From: Acidimicrobiales bacterium
GTDB taxonomy: Bacteria > Actinomycetota > Acidimicrobiia > Acidimicrobiales > Iamiaceae
Direction: 5' to 3'
Assembly (NCBI GenBank): GCA_025463365.1
Contig: JAOBWM010000030.1
Coordinates: forward strand, 1 to 52,756
Length of the DNA stretch: 52,756 nt
Below are positions 28,145 through 38,328 of this stretch, piece after piece. A program made the position numbers and the translations under genes. Positions within the stretch are counted from its first letter, which is position 1, and each line of letters starts with the position of its first letter. Under the pieces are notes generated by a model. That model was not told the origin of the DNA, did no database searches, and saw only the letters and a program-made list of their open reading frames with translations.

Positions 28145-29223
28145 CCACCCCGAGGTTGGAGGTCTGCCTCGACCGCATCCACCACAACGCCCGGACGTTG
28201 GTGGAGCGGTTGGGTGCCCGGGGCATCACCGTCGCGGGGGTGACCAAGGCGACCCTCGGCGCACCCGAGGTCGCTCGCGCCCTCGTCGCCGCCGGCGTGA
28301 CCTCGATCGGTGAGTCCCGCGTCGAGAACCTCGAAGCCCTGCGCCACGCGGGGCTCACCTCGCCGATGGTGCTGATCCGATCGCCGATGGCGAGCCAGGC
28401 CGATCGGGTCGTGGCCGCGGCGGACGTCAGCCTCAACTCCGAGGTGGCGGTCCTCGAGCAGCTGTCGGCCGCGGCCGTCGCCCAAGGCCGGACGCACGGC
28501 ATCGTGCTCATGGTCGAGCTGGGCGACCTGCGCGAGGGGGTCCTCCCCGCCGACCTGCTCGACGTCGCCCGCCGTACCGGAGAGCTTCCCAACCTCAGCC
28601 TGCGCGGCATCGGCACCAACCTGGCCTGCCAGAGCGGTGTCGCCCCCGACGACGACAACATGGCCGAGCTGTCGGCGCTGGCCGCATCGATCGAGGCCGC
28701 GCTGGACATCACCCTCGACCTCGTGTCGGGCGGCAACTCCGCCAACCTCGGGTGGGCGATGCGCACCGCCACGGTGGGTCGCGTCAACCACCTCCGCCTC
28801 GGCGAGTCCATCCTGTTGGGCACCGATCCACTGGACCGCCGGCCGATCGACGGCCTCCACACCGACGCCATCACGTTGGTGGCCGAGGTGATCGAGTCGA
28901 AGGCCAAGCCGACACGCCCCTGGGGGATCATCCAGCAGACCGCCTTCGGCCTGCAGGACGCCCCGACCGATCGGGGGACGACCAGCCGCGCCATCCTCGC
29001 CATCGGTCGCCAGGACGTGGATCCCGATGGCCTCGTCGCACCCCCCGGCCTGGAGATCCTCGGCGCCAGCAGCGACCACCTCGTGCTCGATGCCGGCGAC
29101 GCTCCGCTCCCCGTCGGGACCGAGGTCCGCTTCCAGCTCGACTACAGCGCCCTGGTCCGCGCGGCCACGTCCCCGTTCGTCGCCCGCTGCTACCTCGACG
29201 GCGGGGGTGCCGGAGCCGCCTGA
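28141..29223 (+). CDS. PLP-dependent amino-acid racemase (Orr/YhfX-like)
   Basis: 360 residues, alanine-racemase N-terminal TIM-barrel fold. The PLP lysine is K36 in GITVAGVTKATLG; later conserved pieces are IGESRVENLEAL, LVSGGNSANLGW and NHLRLGESILLGTDPLDR. This matches the ornithine-racemase / YhfX group of predicted amino-acid racemases rather than Alr. The C-terminal beta domain is partly retained. It is coupled to the DUF1611 gene. Its 3' end overlaps the convergent oxidoreductase gene by 34 bp. Substrate is unknown; ornithine, glutamate or a derivative are candidates. Confidence 0.85.
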   Translation: MTTPRLEVCLDRIHHNARTLVERLGARGITVAGVTKATLGAPEVARALVAAGVTSIGESRVENLEALRHAGLTSPMVLIRSPMASQADRVVAAADVSLNSEVAVLEQLSAAAVAQGRTHGIVLMVELGDLREGVLPADLLDVARRTGELPNLSLRGIGTNLACQSGVAPDDDNMAELSALAASIEAALDITLDLVSGGNSANLGWAMRTATVGRVNHLRLGESILLGTDPLDRRPIDGLHTDAITLVAEVIESKAKPTRPWGIIQQTAFGLQDAPTDRGTTSRAILAIGRQDVDPDGLVAPPGLEILGASSDHLVLDAGDAPLPVGTEVRFQLDYSALVRAATSPFVARCYLDGGGAGAA

Positions 29224-30647
29224 CGGCGTCCGGAGGAACGGAGGTGCTCGAGGGCCGACGCCGCGGCGTTGGCCCCGCACATCCCGTGCACGCCACCGCC
29301 GGGAGGCGTCGCCGCCGAGCACAGGTACACGCCGGGCATGCCCGTGGCATAGGGGTCGATCGCGATCCGCGGCCGGAACACCACCTGGAGGGGGTCGTTG
29401 GCGCCGGTGCCGATGTCACCGCCCACGAAGTTGGCATTGGCCGCCTCCAGGGCCGCGGGGTTCCGCACGTGGCTCCCCACGATGCGATCGCGGAACCCCG
29501 GCGCGAACCGCTCGATCTGGGCGAGGATCGCACCGGTCGCGTCGCCCGCATAGGCGTGCGGCACATGGGCGTAGGCCCAGATGGGATGGATGTCGCCGGC
29601 CGACCGCGACGGATCGGCGAGGTACTGCTGCGCCACCAGGACGAACGGCTTGTCCGGCATGCGGCCAGCGTGCACCGCCTGCTCCGCAGCAGCGATCTCC
29701 TCGAACGTTCCCCCGACGTGGACCGTGCCGGCTCGCCGCGCCTCGGCGGCAGCCCACGGCACCCCACCCTCGACGGCCAGATCCACCTTGTAGGAACCGG
29801 GCCCGTGCCGGAACCGTACGTAGGCCTTGCGGATCCGCGGCGGAAGAGCGTCACCGGCGATGGCCACGAGCGCCGCGGGCGCCACATCGAACAAGGTGAC
29901 GCGGGCCGGCGGAACGTCGCGGAGCGAACGGACCTGCACCCCGGTCTCGATGGTGCCGCCGTGCTCGGCCAAGAGCGCGGCCAGCGCGTCGGTGATCGCC
30001 CGGGAGCCACCCACGGCGACGGGCCACCCGACGTGGTGCCCCGCCGCGACGAGCATCAGCCCCACCGCCGACGTGGTCGGCCGTGAGAGCGGCTGGATGG
30101 CGTGGGCCGCCACCCCGGCGAAGAGGCCACGGGCTTCGTCCGTCTTCCAACGACGGGCCAGCAACGTCGCAGGCTGCAATCCCTTGACGCCGAACCCGAC
30201 CATCCGGATCGGGTGCGCCGGCACATGGAGGAAGGGCCGCAGCAGGTCGTCGGTGATCTCCGCGAAGCCCGACGCCAGCGGACCGAAGGTGCGTCGCCAC
30301 GCCGGACCGTCCGCCCCCAACCCGGCAGCCGTCTCGTCGATCGAGCGCACCATCACCCCGGCGCGCCCGCTGTCGAGGGGGTGCACGAGGTCCAACTCCG
30401 GCCACGCCCACTCGAGCCCGTGCTCGGCCAGCGGGAGCGATGGGAGGAACCCGGTGGACACCGCGAGCGGGTGCACGGCCGAGCAGAGGTCATGGAGGAC
30501 CCCGGGGAACGTGAGCTCCTCGGTGCGCGTACCGCCGCCGATCGTCGGCGCCGCCTCCAAGACCGTGACCGAGTAGCCCTCGCGGGCGATCACCACCGCC
30601 GCGGCCAGCCCGTTGGGCCCCGAGCCCACCACGACGGCATCGACCAT
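29190..30647 (-). CDS. Phytoene-desaturase-like FAD oxidoreductase
   Basis: 485 residues. The N-terminal dinucleotide-binding motif DAVVVGSGPNGLAAAVVIAREGYSVTVLEA is intact, and the C-terminal FAD contact is PGVYLCSAATPPGGGVHGMCGANAA. The protein falls in the CrtI/PDSFN1-like amine-oxidase superfamily, whose members desaturate carotenoids or oxidise other hydrophobic substrates; no other carotenoid synthesis genes are adjacent. Ends inside the 3' end of the racemase gene on the other strand. The DUF305 gene is directly upstream (3-nt gap), so they may be co-transcribed. Confidence 0.88.
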   Translation of the reverse strand: MVDAVVVGSGPNGLAAAVVIAREGYSVTVLEAAPTIGGGTRTEELTFPGVLHDLCSAVHPLAVSTGFLPSLPLAEHGLEWAWPELDLVHPLDSGRAGVMVRSIDETAAGLGADGPAWRRTFGPLASGFAEITDDLLRPFLHVPAHPIRMVGFGVKGLQPATLLARRWKTDEARGLFAGVAAHAIQPLSRPTTSAVGLMLVAAGHHVGWPVAVGGSRAITDALAALLAEHGGTIETGVQVRSLRDVPPARVTLFDVAPAALVAIAGDALPPRIRKAYVRFRHGPGSYKVDLAVEGGVPWAAAEARRAGTVHVGGTFEEIAAAEQAVHAGRMPDKPFVLVAQQYLADPSRSAGDIHPIWAYAHVPHAYAGDATGAILAQIERFAPGFRDRIVGSHVRNPAALEAANANFVGGDIGTGANDPLQVVFRPRIAIDPYATGMPGVYLCSAATPPGGGVHGMCGANAAASALEHLRSSGRRQAAPAPPPSR

Positions 30648-30650
30648 CGG

Positions 30651-31421
30651 TCAGTCCGGGGCGGGAAGGGAGAGGCTCAACGGGATCAAGCGCTGGTCCT
30701 TGGCCGGATCGGTGAAGCCCTTCGGGATCGGCAGCTGGTGCATGGTGCGGTAGCGCTGGAGATCCAAGATCTCGCCCCGCTGGGTGCGGACCATGGCGAG
30801 GGCGAGGTTCGTGGTGGTGCGATCGTGACCGTGACGGGCCTCGTAGTCCGCCATGTGGATGCCGCCCAGGTGGTGTTCGGACATGAGCGCGATCCACAGC
30901 GCGGCGGCGGTGCGACCCTTGGCCGACGTCAGCTCTGCCATCTGGGCGGCGGTGGCGAGGCCTTCCATCTGATCGACCGGAACCGCCGCGTGCGGGCCCA
31001 TCCACCCCATGGCCGTGCGGCCCGGCGACGACGCGTGGCCGTACCGGTCGAGCGTCGCGTTGAACACGCCCTCCTCCATCCGCTGACCCATGATGATCTC
31101 CATCGCATAGCTGCCGAGGTCGGGGTCCACGTCAGGCTTGCCCAGCAAGATGATCGACATCTGCACGGCCTGGTCGTGGTGGTACCCCATGTCCTGCATG
31201 AAGCCCACGTCGGTCGCGCTCAGCGGATCGGCCGTACCGTGGCGGTTGCCGACGGCGTAGCCCACCGCCGCGGTCAAGAAGCCGATCGCCAGGACCAGGG
31301 CGATGATCCGCAGCCCGGTCATGGGCCCGAACGCCTGAGCCACCGCACCGGGCTCCCGGTCGGTGGGATCCGCGGATCGAGGCGCTTCGGCGGTGGCCAC
31401 GCCGGCGAAGGGGTCAACCAT
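30651..31421 (-). CDS. DUF305 membrane-anchored protein
   Basis: 256 residues from ATG 31421. A cytoplasmic N-terminus of about 30 residues is followed by one membrane helix (LRIIALVLAIGFLTAAVGYAV) and an extracytoplasmic four-helix domain. The domain contains the paired His/Met motifs of DUF305: DVGFMQDMGYHHDQAVQMS and LMSEHHLGGIHMADYEARHG. Family members often sit near copper genes and are thought to bind metal; that role is inference here. ATG 31430 and GTG 31457 are alternative starts. Confidence 0.85.
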   Translation of the reverse strand: MVDPFAGVATAEAPRSADPTDREPGAVAQAFGPMTGLRIIALVLAIGFLTAAVGYAVGNRHGTADPLSATDVGFMQDMGYHHDQAVQMSIILLGKPDVDPDLGSYAMEIIMGQRMEEGVFNATLDRYGHASSPGRTAMGWMGPHAAVPVDQMEGLATAAQMAELTSAKGRTAAALWIALMSEHHLGGIHMADYEARHGHDRTTTNLALAMVRTQRGEILDLQRYRTMHQLPIPKGFTDPAKDQRLIPLSLSLPAPD

Positions 31422-31480
31422 GGCGTCCATCCTGCCAGCCGGGCCCATCGGGACCACCGTCGCTGGACCGTTGGCGCGTC

Positions 31481-31511
31481 GGTGGGCCCGAGCCGACGGC
31501 CCGGGCCCACC
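31481..31511. other. Hairpin in the DUF305/desaturase intergenic region
   Basis: GGTGGGCCCG (31481-31490) and CGGGCCCACC (31502-31511) form a perfect 10-bp stem around an 11-nt loop. It lies within the 333-bp divergent spacer 31422-31754. No T-run follows, so it may be a protein or RNA element rather than a terminator. Between it and 31688 I see nothing else I can name. Confidence 0.5.
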
Positions 31512-31688
31512 TGGCGGTTCCCGACGACCGACCTGACCAGACCACCCCAGCCTGGTCGGCCGATCGCACGATTCCCGAAGGGTAGATAGGGAGGGGAACC
31601 GCAGGTGATGACCCCGGCAGGCACGCGTCGTGACGCCATCGGCCGAAGAATCTTCCGCCGGCCGGTGATCGATGCACCACGAGGCGCG

Positions 31689-31718
31689 TTGAATGGCCTA
31701 CCTACCGGTAGGTAGGCT
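31689..31718 (+). promoter_or_regulatory. Desaturase promoter with overlapping 22-bp palindromic operator
   Basis: TTGAAT at 31689-31694 and TAGGCT at 31713-31718 with an 18-bp spacer form a promoter. A perfect 22-bp palindrome with half-site GCCTACCTACC fills 31696-31717, covering the spacer and most of the -10. The form (ACCTACCGGTAGGT centre) is typical of TetR-family operators. Bound protein would block RNA polymerase. The gene for a TetR repressor is not in the window. Confidence 0.7.
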
Positions 31719-31754
31719 GGAGGCTCCGCCGCCCGACCCCTGAAGTGAGGACCG

Positions 31755-32861
31755 ATGACGAACCACGGCATCGAACGAGCACCCGAGGAGCGCGTCAACT
31801 GGTCGGCGTCGATCCCGTTCTTCCTGGTCCACGGACTGGTGCTGCTCGCCTTCGTCACCGGGGTCACCACCACGGCCCTCGTGCTGTTCCTCGTCATGTT
31901 CTGGGGCCGGATGTTCTTCATCACCGCCGGTTACCACCGCTACTTCGCGCACCGGTCCTACAAGCTGGGGCGCGGCATGCAGTTCGTGATGGCGTTCGGC
32001 GGCTCGATGTCGGCCCAGAAGGGTCCGCTGTGGTGGGCCGGTCACCACCGCAACCACCACCGCTACAGCGACACCGACCTCGACCTCCATTCCCCGCAGA
32101 AGGGGTTCTGGTGGAGCCACGTCGGCTGGATCCTTTGCGACAAGAACAAGGACTACGACCCCGAGGGCATCCGGGACTTCGCCAAGTTCCCTGAGCTGCG
32201 CTGGCTCACCAAGCACGACTGGGTGGGCCCGTGGTTCGCCGGCGTGCTGTGCACGGTGATCGGTGGCTGGAGCGGCCTCGTGTTCGGCTTCTTCACGTCG
32301 ACCGTGCTGCTGTGGCATGCGACGTTCCTCGTGAACTCGCTCGCCCACGTCATGGGTCGCCGCCGCTACGCCACCACCGACACCAGCCGGAACTCCGCCA
32401 TCATCGCCGTGCTCACCATGGGCGAGGGATGGCACAACAACCACCACTACTACCAAGCCTCGGCTCGCCAGGGCTTCTTCTGGTGGGAGTTCGACCCGAG
32501 CTACTACATCCTCCGCGGCCTCAGCTTCGTGGGCCTGGTCAAGGACCTGAAGCAACCGCCGGCGCGGGTGAAGGCTGCCGGTCGCGTGCGCGATGGGTCG
32601 TTCGACATGGGCATGTTCAAGGCCCACTGGGCCAAGGCCGGCGCCGCCATCGCCAACGTGCGCTCGCACCACCACGACGTCGAGGCTGACCCGGTCGTGC
32701 TCGAATCCGATCCGGAGCTGGCCACCCGCCGCGACCAGCTCGACGAGCTCATCGCCACCAACCGGGCCGCCCTCCAGGACCACGTGGCCAATGCACTGGC
32801 CCATGCCGAGGAGCTCGGCCGCCTCTCCCGCCGCCAGGAACGCCAAGCCGCGATCGACTGA
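31755..32861 (+). CDS. Membrane acyl-CoA (stearoyl-type) delta-9 desaturase
   Basis: 368 residues. All three histidine boxes of the di-iron site are present: HRYFAH (61-66), HHRNHH (97-102) and EGWHNNHH (224-231). Four membrane helices flank them. It introduces a double bond into fatty acyl chains, adjusting membrane fluidity, and needs a ferredoxin or cytochrome-type reductase not encoded here. The ATG follows GTGAGGA. A hydrophilic C-terminal extension of about 90 residues is longer than in minimal family members. Expression is likely repressed at the 31696-31717 palindrome. Confidence 0.95.
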   Translation: MTNHGIERAPEERVNWSASIPFFLVHGLVLLAFVTGVTTTALVLFLVMFWGRMFFITAGYHRYFAHRSYKLGRGMQFVMAFGGSMSAQKGPLWWAGHHRNHHRYSDTDLDLHSPQKGFWWSHVGWILCDKNKDYDPEGIRDFAKFPELRWLTKHDWVGPWFAGVLCTVIGGWSGLVFGFFTSTVLLWHATFLVNSLAHVMGRRRYATTDTSRNSAIIAVLTMGEGWHNNHHYYQASARQGFFWWEFDPSYYILRGLSFVGLVKDLKQPPARVKAAGRVRDGSFDMGMFKAHWAKAGAAIANVRSHHHDVEADPVVLESDPELATRRDQLDELIATNRAALQDHVANALAHAEELGRLSRRQERQAAID

Positions 32862-32947
32862 GGTCGGTCTCACCCGTCGCTGCGCGCCCAGGCAGAACGC
32901 CGAATCGCGAGGACGAGGCAGGGTCCCGAGCGACGCAGGCCCCGGGG

Positions 32948-32999
32948 GTTCGTGCGGCGCTCAGCTCAGTTCGAGGAACGGAGCGAGGCGCAGCCGAAC
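32948..32999. terminator. Imperfect long inverted repeat between convergent genes
   Basis: GTTCGTGCGGCGCTC (from 32948) is imperfectly complementary to GAGCGAGGCGCAGCCGAAC (to 32999). It lies in the 151-bp spacer where the desaturase and carD converge, so it may end both transcripts. No T-run is present. Confidence 0.3.
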
Positions 33000-33012
33000 G
33001 AGTGACGGGATG

Positions 33013-33492
33013 TCACTCCAAGCCCTTCTCGAGCTTGCTGAGGGCATCGTCCTCGGTGACGTTGAGGGCGAAGCTGAGCTCGCTCACGAGGATGCCACGG
33101 GCCCGCTCCAGCATCGACTTCTCTGCGGTCGACAGGCCCTTGCCCTTCTCGCGCAGCGCCAGGTTCCGGACCACCTCGGCGACCTGGTAGACGTCGCCTG
33201 ACTTCATCTTCTCCTGGTGGTTCTTGAACCGCCGGGACCAGTTGGCCGGCTCCCGCACGTCGCGCTTGGCGATCAGGCGGAACAGGTCGTCGACGTCGGA
33301 CTTGGAGATCGGTGGGCGCATGCCGACCTCCTCGGCCTTGTCGACCGGAACGGACAAGATGAGGTCACCGTGGACCATCTCGAGGACGAAGTACTCCTTC
33401 GTCTCACCCTGCAGCTCGCGCTTGACCTTCTTCTTGATCACAGCGGCGCCGTGGTGGGGGTAGACCACGCGATCGTTGACCTTGAACGACAT
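33013..33492 (-). CDS. carD: CarD family transcription regulator
   Basis: 159 residues. The N-terminal RNA-polymerase-interacting Tudor-like domain is FKVNDRVVYPHHGAAVI...EYFVLEMVHGDLILSVPVDKAEEVGMRPPIS. The C-terminal helical DNA-binding domain carries the conserved WSRRFKNHQEKMKSGD with the tryptophan that wedges the promoter minor groove. In mycobacteria CarD stabilises the open promoter complex and is essential. The ATG has GGAG 5 nt upstream. A much longer open frame through ftsX on this strand is an artefact. Confidence 0.95.
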   Translation of the reverse strand: MSFKVNDRVVYPHHGAAVIKKKVKRELQGETKEYFVLEMVHGDLILSVPVDKAEEVGMRPPISKSDVDDLFRLIAKRDVREPANWSRRFKNHQEKMKSGDVYQVAEVVRNLALREKGKGLSTAEKSMLERARGILVSELSFALNVTEDDALSKLEKGLE

Positions 33493-33633
33493 CTGGCTCC
33501 AGTTCGGGGGCGGTCCGGCGACCGCGAACGACGGACCATTGTGCCAGACCTCAGGTGATGCCGGACAACCGAGCGGGCCAGGGCCCCGGGCCAGGTGTTT
33601 GCATGGCCACTGCAACTTCTTGCCCGGCAGCAC

Positions 33634-33639
33634 TACGAT
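33634..33639 (+). promoter_or_regulatory. -10 box of the P450 gene (leaderless)
   Basis: TACGAT, then 6 nt, then ATG 33646. A GGAG directly abuts the ATG and is too close to act as a Shine-Dalgarno. Confidence 0.5.
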
Positions 33640-33645
33640 TCGGAG

Positions 33646-34880
<1,235 letters not shown>

Positions 34881-34884
<4 letters not shown>

Positions 34885-35777
34885 ACGTCGAGGAAGCGCC
34901 GGGTGGCCAGCAGCGAGCTGGCCACGCTGAGCAGCAGCGCCGAGATGCCGACCCACAGGCAGGCCAGCACGACATCGCCCGAGCTGATCGTGAACGACCG
35001 CAGCAGGGCGACGCGGTCCGACGTCCGGATCAAGCCGTCGATGAAGCGCCGCGCCACGAAGATGAACCCGACGGCGAGCGCGCCGCCGAGCAGGCCCTGG
35101 ACGAGCCCTTCGAGCAGGAACGGCACCCGGATGAACCAGTTGGTCGCCCCGACCAGCTTCATCACCTCGATCTCGCGACGGCGGGCGAACATGGCCGTGC
35201 GGATCGTGTTGAGGATGAGCAGCGTCGACGCGACGAGCAGGAACGCGGCGAAGACGGTGAGCGCCATGTTGAGCTTGTTGGTGGTGCTGGTGACCTCGCG
35301 CAGCACCTCGATCGCACCGCGGACCTCGTACACGTGGTCCTGGCCCTGGTAGTAGCGGATCAGCGACTGCACCGTCTCGACGCTGGCGTCTTTGGGCTCG
35401 ACCCGGAAGCTGGTGGGCAGGTCCTGGGGCCGCACGTTCTCCACCATGGCCGGCTGGTCCTTGAAGAGCCGCTTGAAGTCGGCGTAGGTCTTCTTCTGGC
35501 CGAGGTACGTGGCGTGCTTGACCCCGGGGTTGTCGTCGACCGCCTTGCGGACCTGGTTGAGCTGCGCCGGGGTGATGCCCGGGTCGACGTAGACGATGAA
35601 CTCGACGCCGCCCTTGAACTCGGCGGTCATGTTCGCGGCGCCCTGCCGCACGAGGACCACCGTGCCGACGATGGCGAGCGACACGAAGACGGTGAGGATC
35701 GACGCGACCGTGAGCGTGATGTTGCGGGTCAGGTTCGCGGTGGTCTCGCGGACCACGTAGTTCGCGTTGAGGGCCAT
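34881..35777 (-). CDS. ftsX: Cell division protein FtsX
   Basis: 298 residues. A first membrane helix (ITLTVASILTVFVSLAIVGTVVLV) is followed by a periplasmic domain of about 110 residues (VEFIVYVDPGITPAQ to VYEVRGAIEVLREVTS), then three more helices. With FtsE it forms an ABC-type complex at the septum that activates peptidoglycan hydrolases rather than transporting. 12 nt downstream of ftsE. Downstream, the usual actinobacterial smpB is missing and a P450 gene converges instead. Confidence 0.95.
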
Positions 35778-35789
35778 GGGGTCTTCCTG

Positions 35790-36467
35790 CTATTCGTAGA
35801 CGCCGCGCGCCTGGTCGCGGATGATCGAGCCCCGGTCGAGCTCGATCACGCGACGGCGCATGGTGTCGACGATGCTGCGGTCGTGGGTGGCCATGACCAC
35901 CGTGGTCCCGGTCCGGTTGATGCGGTCGAGCAGCCGCATGATCCCGACCGAGGTCGCGGGGTCGAGGTTGCCCGTCGGTTCGTCCGCCAGGAGGATCAGC
36001 GGGCGGTTCACGAAGGCCCGGGCGATGGACACCCGCTGCTGCTCGCCGCCCGACAGCTCGTCGGGATAGTTCTTGTGCTTCTTGGCCAGGCCCACCAGCT
36101 CGAGGATGGCTGGGACCTGGGTCTTCACCACATGGCGGGGGCGACCGATCACCTCGAGGGCGAAGGCCACGTTCTCGTACACGGTCTTGTTGGTGAGCAG
36201 CTTGTAGTCCTGGAAGACGCACCCGATGTTGCGGCGCAGGAACGGGACCTTCCAGTTGCTGAGCTCGCCGATGTGCTTGCCGGCCACGTAGATGCGCCCG
36301 GTGCTGGGCTCGTCCTGCTTGTTGAGCAGGCGGATCATCGTGCTCTTGCCGGAGCCCGAGGGCCCGACCAGGAACACGAACTCTCCCTTGGAGATGTCGC
36401 AGTCCGCCTCGCGCAGGGCCACCACGTCGCCCTTGAAGACCTTGGACACGTTCTCCAGCTTGATCAT
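35790..36467 (-). CDS. ftsE: Cell division ATP-binding protein FtsE
   Basis: 225 residues. Walker A GPSGSGKS (35-42), Q-loop [10 protein letters not shown], signature LSGGEQQR, Walker [14 protein letters not shown] and H-loop MATHD are all intact. Drives FtsX conformational changes at the divisome. Start ATG 36467 gives the conserved [12 protein letters not shown]-terminus; no strong ribosome-binding site. The order prfB-ftsE-ftsX is the standard actinobacterial arrangement. The 115-bp gap to prfB holds nothing recognisable. Confidence 0.96.
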   Translation of the reverse strand: MIKLENVSKVFKGDVVALREADCDISKGEFVFLVGPSGSGKSTMIRLLNKQDEPSTGRIYVAGKHIGELSNWKVPFLRRNIGCVFQDYKLLTNKTVYENVAFALEVIGRPRHVVKTQVPAILELVGLAKKHKNYPDELSGGEQQRVSIARAFVNRPLILLADEPTGNLDPATSVGIMRLLDRINRTGTTVVMATHDRSIVDTMRRRVIELDRGSIIRDQARGVYE

Positions 36468-36582
36468 GCGGCGATGAACCCCAGGTGGACGAGAGGGCCA
36501 GATGGGGCGGGACCCCCGACGGCGGAGCACGACGTTACCAGCGCGTTCCGGCCTGACCGTGGCACCGCCGAGGGCGACCGGC

Positions 36583-37695
36583 TCAGGACGAGCCGAGCGA
36601 CTCGGCCCGCTGCCAGCGGAGGAACGCCTCCATGAAGGGGTCGAGATCCCCGTCGAGGACGCCCTCGACGTTGCCCGTCTCGTACTCCGAACGCAGGTCC
36701 TTCACCATCTGGTACGGCTGCAGCACGTAGGAACGGATCTGCGAGCCGAAGCCCACGGAGTGCTGCACGCCGCGGATCGCATCGAGCTCCTCGACCCGCT
36801 TCAGGCGTTCCAGCTCGGCCAGCTTCGCCTTCAGGACCTGCATGGCGCGGTCCTTGTTCTGGTGCTGGCTCCGCTCGTTCTGGCACGACGCGACGGTGCC
36901 GGTGGGCAGGTGGGTGATCCGCACCGCGGAGTCGGTCACGTTCACGTGCTGGCCACCGGCGCCCGACGATCGGTACGTGTCGATCCGGAGGTCCTTGTCG
37001 TCGATCACGATGTCGGGCACGTCCTCCAGGAAGGGCGTGACCTTCAGGGCGGCGAAGGCGGTCTGGCGCTTGCCCTGGGCGTTGAACGGACTCATCCGCA
37101 CCAAGCGGTGCACCCCGTGCTCGGCGCGCAGCAGGCCGTAGGCGTAGCGGCCCTTCACCATGAACGTGGCCGAGGAGATGCCCGCTTCGCTGCCGGCCGA
37201 GACCTCGTCGAGCTCGACGTCGAGCCCCTTGCGCTCGGCCCAGCGCAGGTACATGCGCAGCAGCATGTTGGCCCAGTCCTGGGCATCGGCACCGCCCTCA
37301 CCGGACTGGACCTCGCAGATCGCGTCGAGCTCGTCGTGTTCGCCGGTGAAGAGGCTCCGAAGCTCGAGGCTGGCGAAGTCGGCGGCGAGCTCCGCGAGGG
37401 ACGACTCGATCTCGGCGGCCACGGAGTCGTCGGACTCCTCCTTGGCCAGCTCGGCCAGGGTCTCGGCGTCGTCGATGCGCGCACCGAGCTGGTCGTACCG
37501 CTCGATGTCCTCGGTGACCGACGACAGCTCACCGGTCACCATGCGGGCGCGGTCCGCGTCGTCCCACAGGTCGGGACGCGATGCCTCGGTCTCGAGCTGC
37601 GGCTTGCGGGCGCGCAGGTCGTCCACCTTGAGGTAGGTGGCGGCCTCGGCGTGGCGCTTGCGCAGGGCGCTGATGTCGTCGCTGACGTCTCGCAT
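36583..37695 (-). CDS. prfB: Peptide chain release factor 2
   Basis: 370 residues. Recognises UGA and UAA through the SPF motif (S202-P-F204) and triggers peptide release with GGQ (247-249, in [10 protein letters not shown]). An N-terminal coiled coil (1-110) is present. The frame is continuous from ATG 37695, with none of the early in-frame UGA used for programmed frameshifting in many bacteria. A G-rich site (GGGGGACC) precedes the ATG. Confidence 0.97.
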   Translation of the reverse strand: MRDVSDDISALRKRHAEAATYLKVDDLRARKPQLETEASRPDLWDDADRARMVTGELSSVTEDIERYDQLGARIDDAETLAELAKEESDDSVAAEIESSLAELAADFASLELRSLFTGEHDELDAICEVQSGEGGADAQDWANMLLRMYLRWAERKGLDVELDEVSAGSEAGISSATFMVKGRYAYGLLRAEHGVHRLVRMSPFNAQGKRQTAFAALKVTPFLEDVPDIVIDDKDLRIDTYRSSGAGGQHVNVTDSAVRITHLPTGTVASCQNERSQHQNKDRAMQVLKAKLAELERLKRVEELDAIRGVQHSVGFGSQIRSYVLQPYQMVKDLRSEYETGNVEGVLDGDLDPFMEAFLRWQRAESLGSS

Positions 37696-37719
37696 GGTCC
37701 CCCGATCCTGCCCGATGGG

Positions 37720-38229
37720 TCAGGCGATGGGCGATCCCAGTTCGGTGAGGTCGTCGCCCTCGACCCGCCAGGTGGTCCAGTCGTCCTGCGGCCGAGCTCC
37801 GAGCGATTCGTAGAAGCGGTGTGCCGGCTCGTTCCAGTCGAGGACCCACCATTCGAACCGCGGCCATCCGCGCTCGACGCAGACAGACGCCAGCTCGGCC
37901 AGCAGGGCCCGACCGAGGCCGAGCCGCCGATGCTCAGGCCGGACGAACAGGTCCTCGAGCCACAACCCGTGACGCCCCTTCCAGGTGGAGAACGTCACGA
38001 ACCACACCGCGATCCCGGCGACCTCCCACCGCTCGCCCACCCGAACCTCGGCCACGTGGGCGTGCACGCGCGGGTCGGGACCGAACAGCGCGGCCTGGAA
38101 GTCGTCGGGCGTGGCTTCCACCGCATCGGGCTCGCGCTCGTAGTCGGCCAGTGCCAGGACCAGCTCGTGGATCGCCCCCACGTCCCCCGGCTCCGCTCCC
38201 CGGACCCGCCACCCCACGTCTTCGACCAC
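37720..38229 (-). CDS. GNAT family N-acetyltransferase
   Basis: 169 residues from GTG 38229, with GAGGAGG 5 nt upstream. The acetyl-CoA loop is VRPEHRRLGLGRALLAEL, preceded by the strand LWLEDLF and followed by WVLDWNEPAHRFYESLGA. It resembles the diamine/thialysine acetyltransferase branch (SSAT-like), which has this WLEDLFVxPxxRxxGxG pattern, so a small amine may be the substrate. The ORF frame continuing past 38229 opposite the ABC gene is spurious. Confidence 0.88.
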   Translation of the reverse strand: MVEDVGWRVRGAEPGDVGAIHELVLALADYEREPDAVEATPDDFQAALFGPDPRVHAHVAEVRVGERWEVAGIAVWFVTFSTWKGRHGLWLEDLFVRPEHRRLGLGRALLAELASVCVERGWPRFEWWVLDWNEPAHRFYESLGARPQDDWTTWRVEGDDLTELGSPIA

Positions 38230-38328
38230 GAGACCTCCTCGAACGTTCTGTGCCAATCGGTGTGTGAGGCACGTTGCCACAGAAAGTTCCTGGGTCCGAT
38301 CGTCGGGGCTTCGTAGCTTGGGCGGGCT

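Noticed and set aside
36583-37695. Programmed frameshift in prfB
   Set aside because: The reading frame is continuous from its start; no early in-frame UGA or upstream slippery site is needed.
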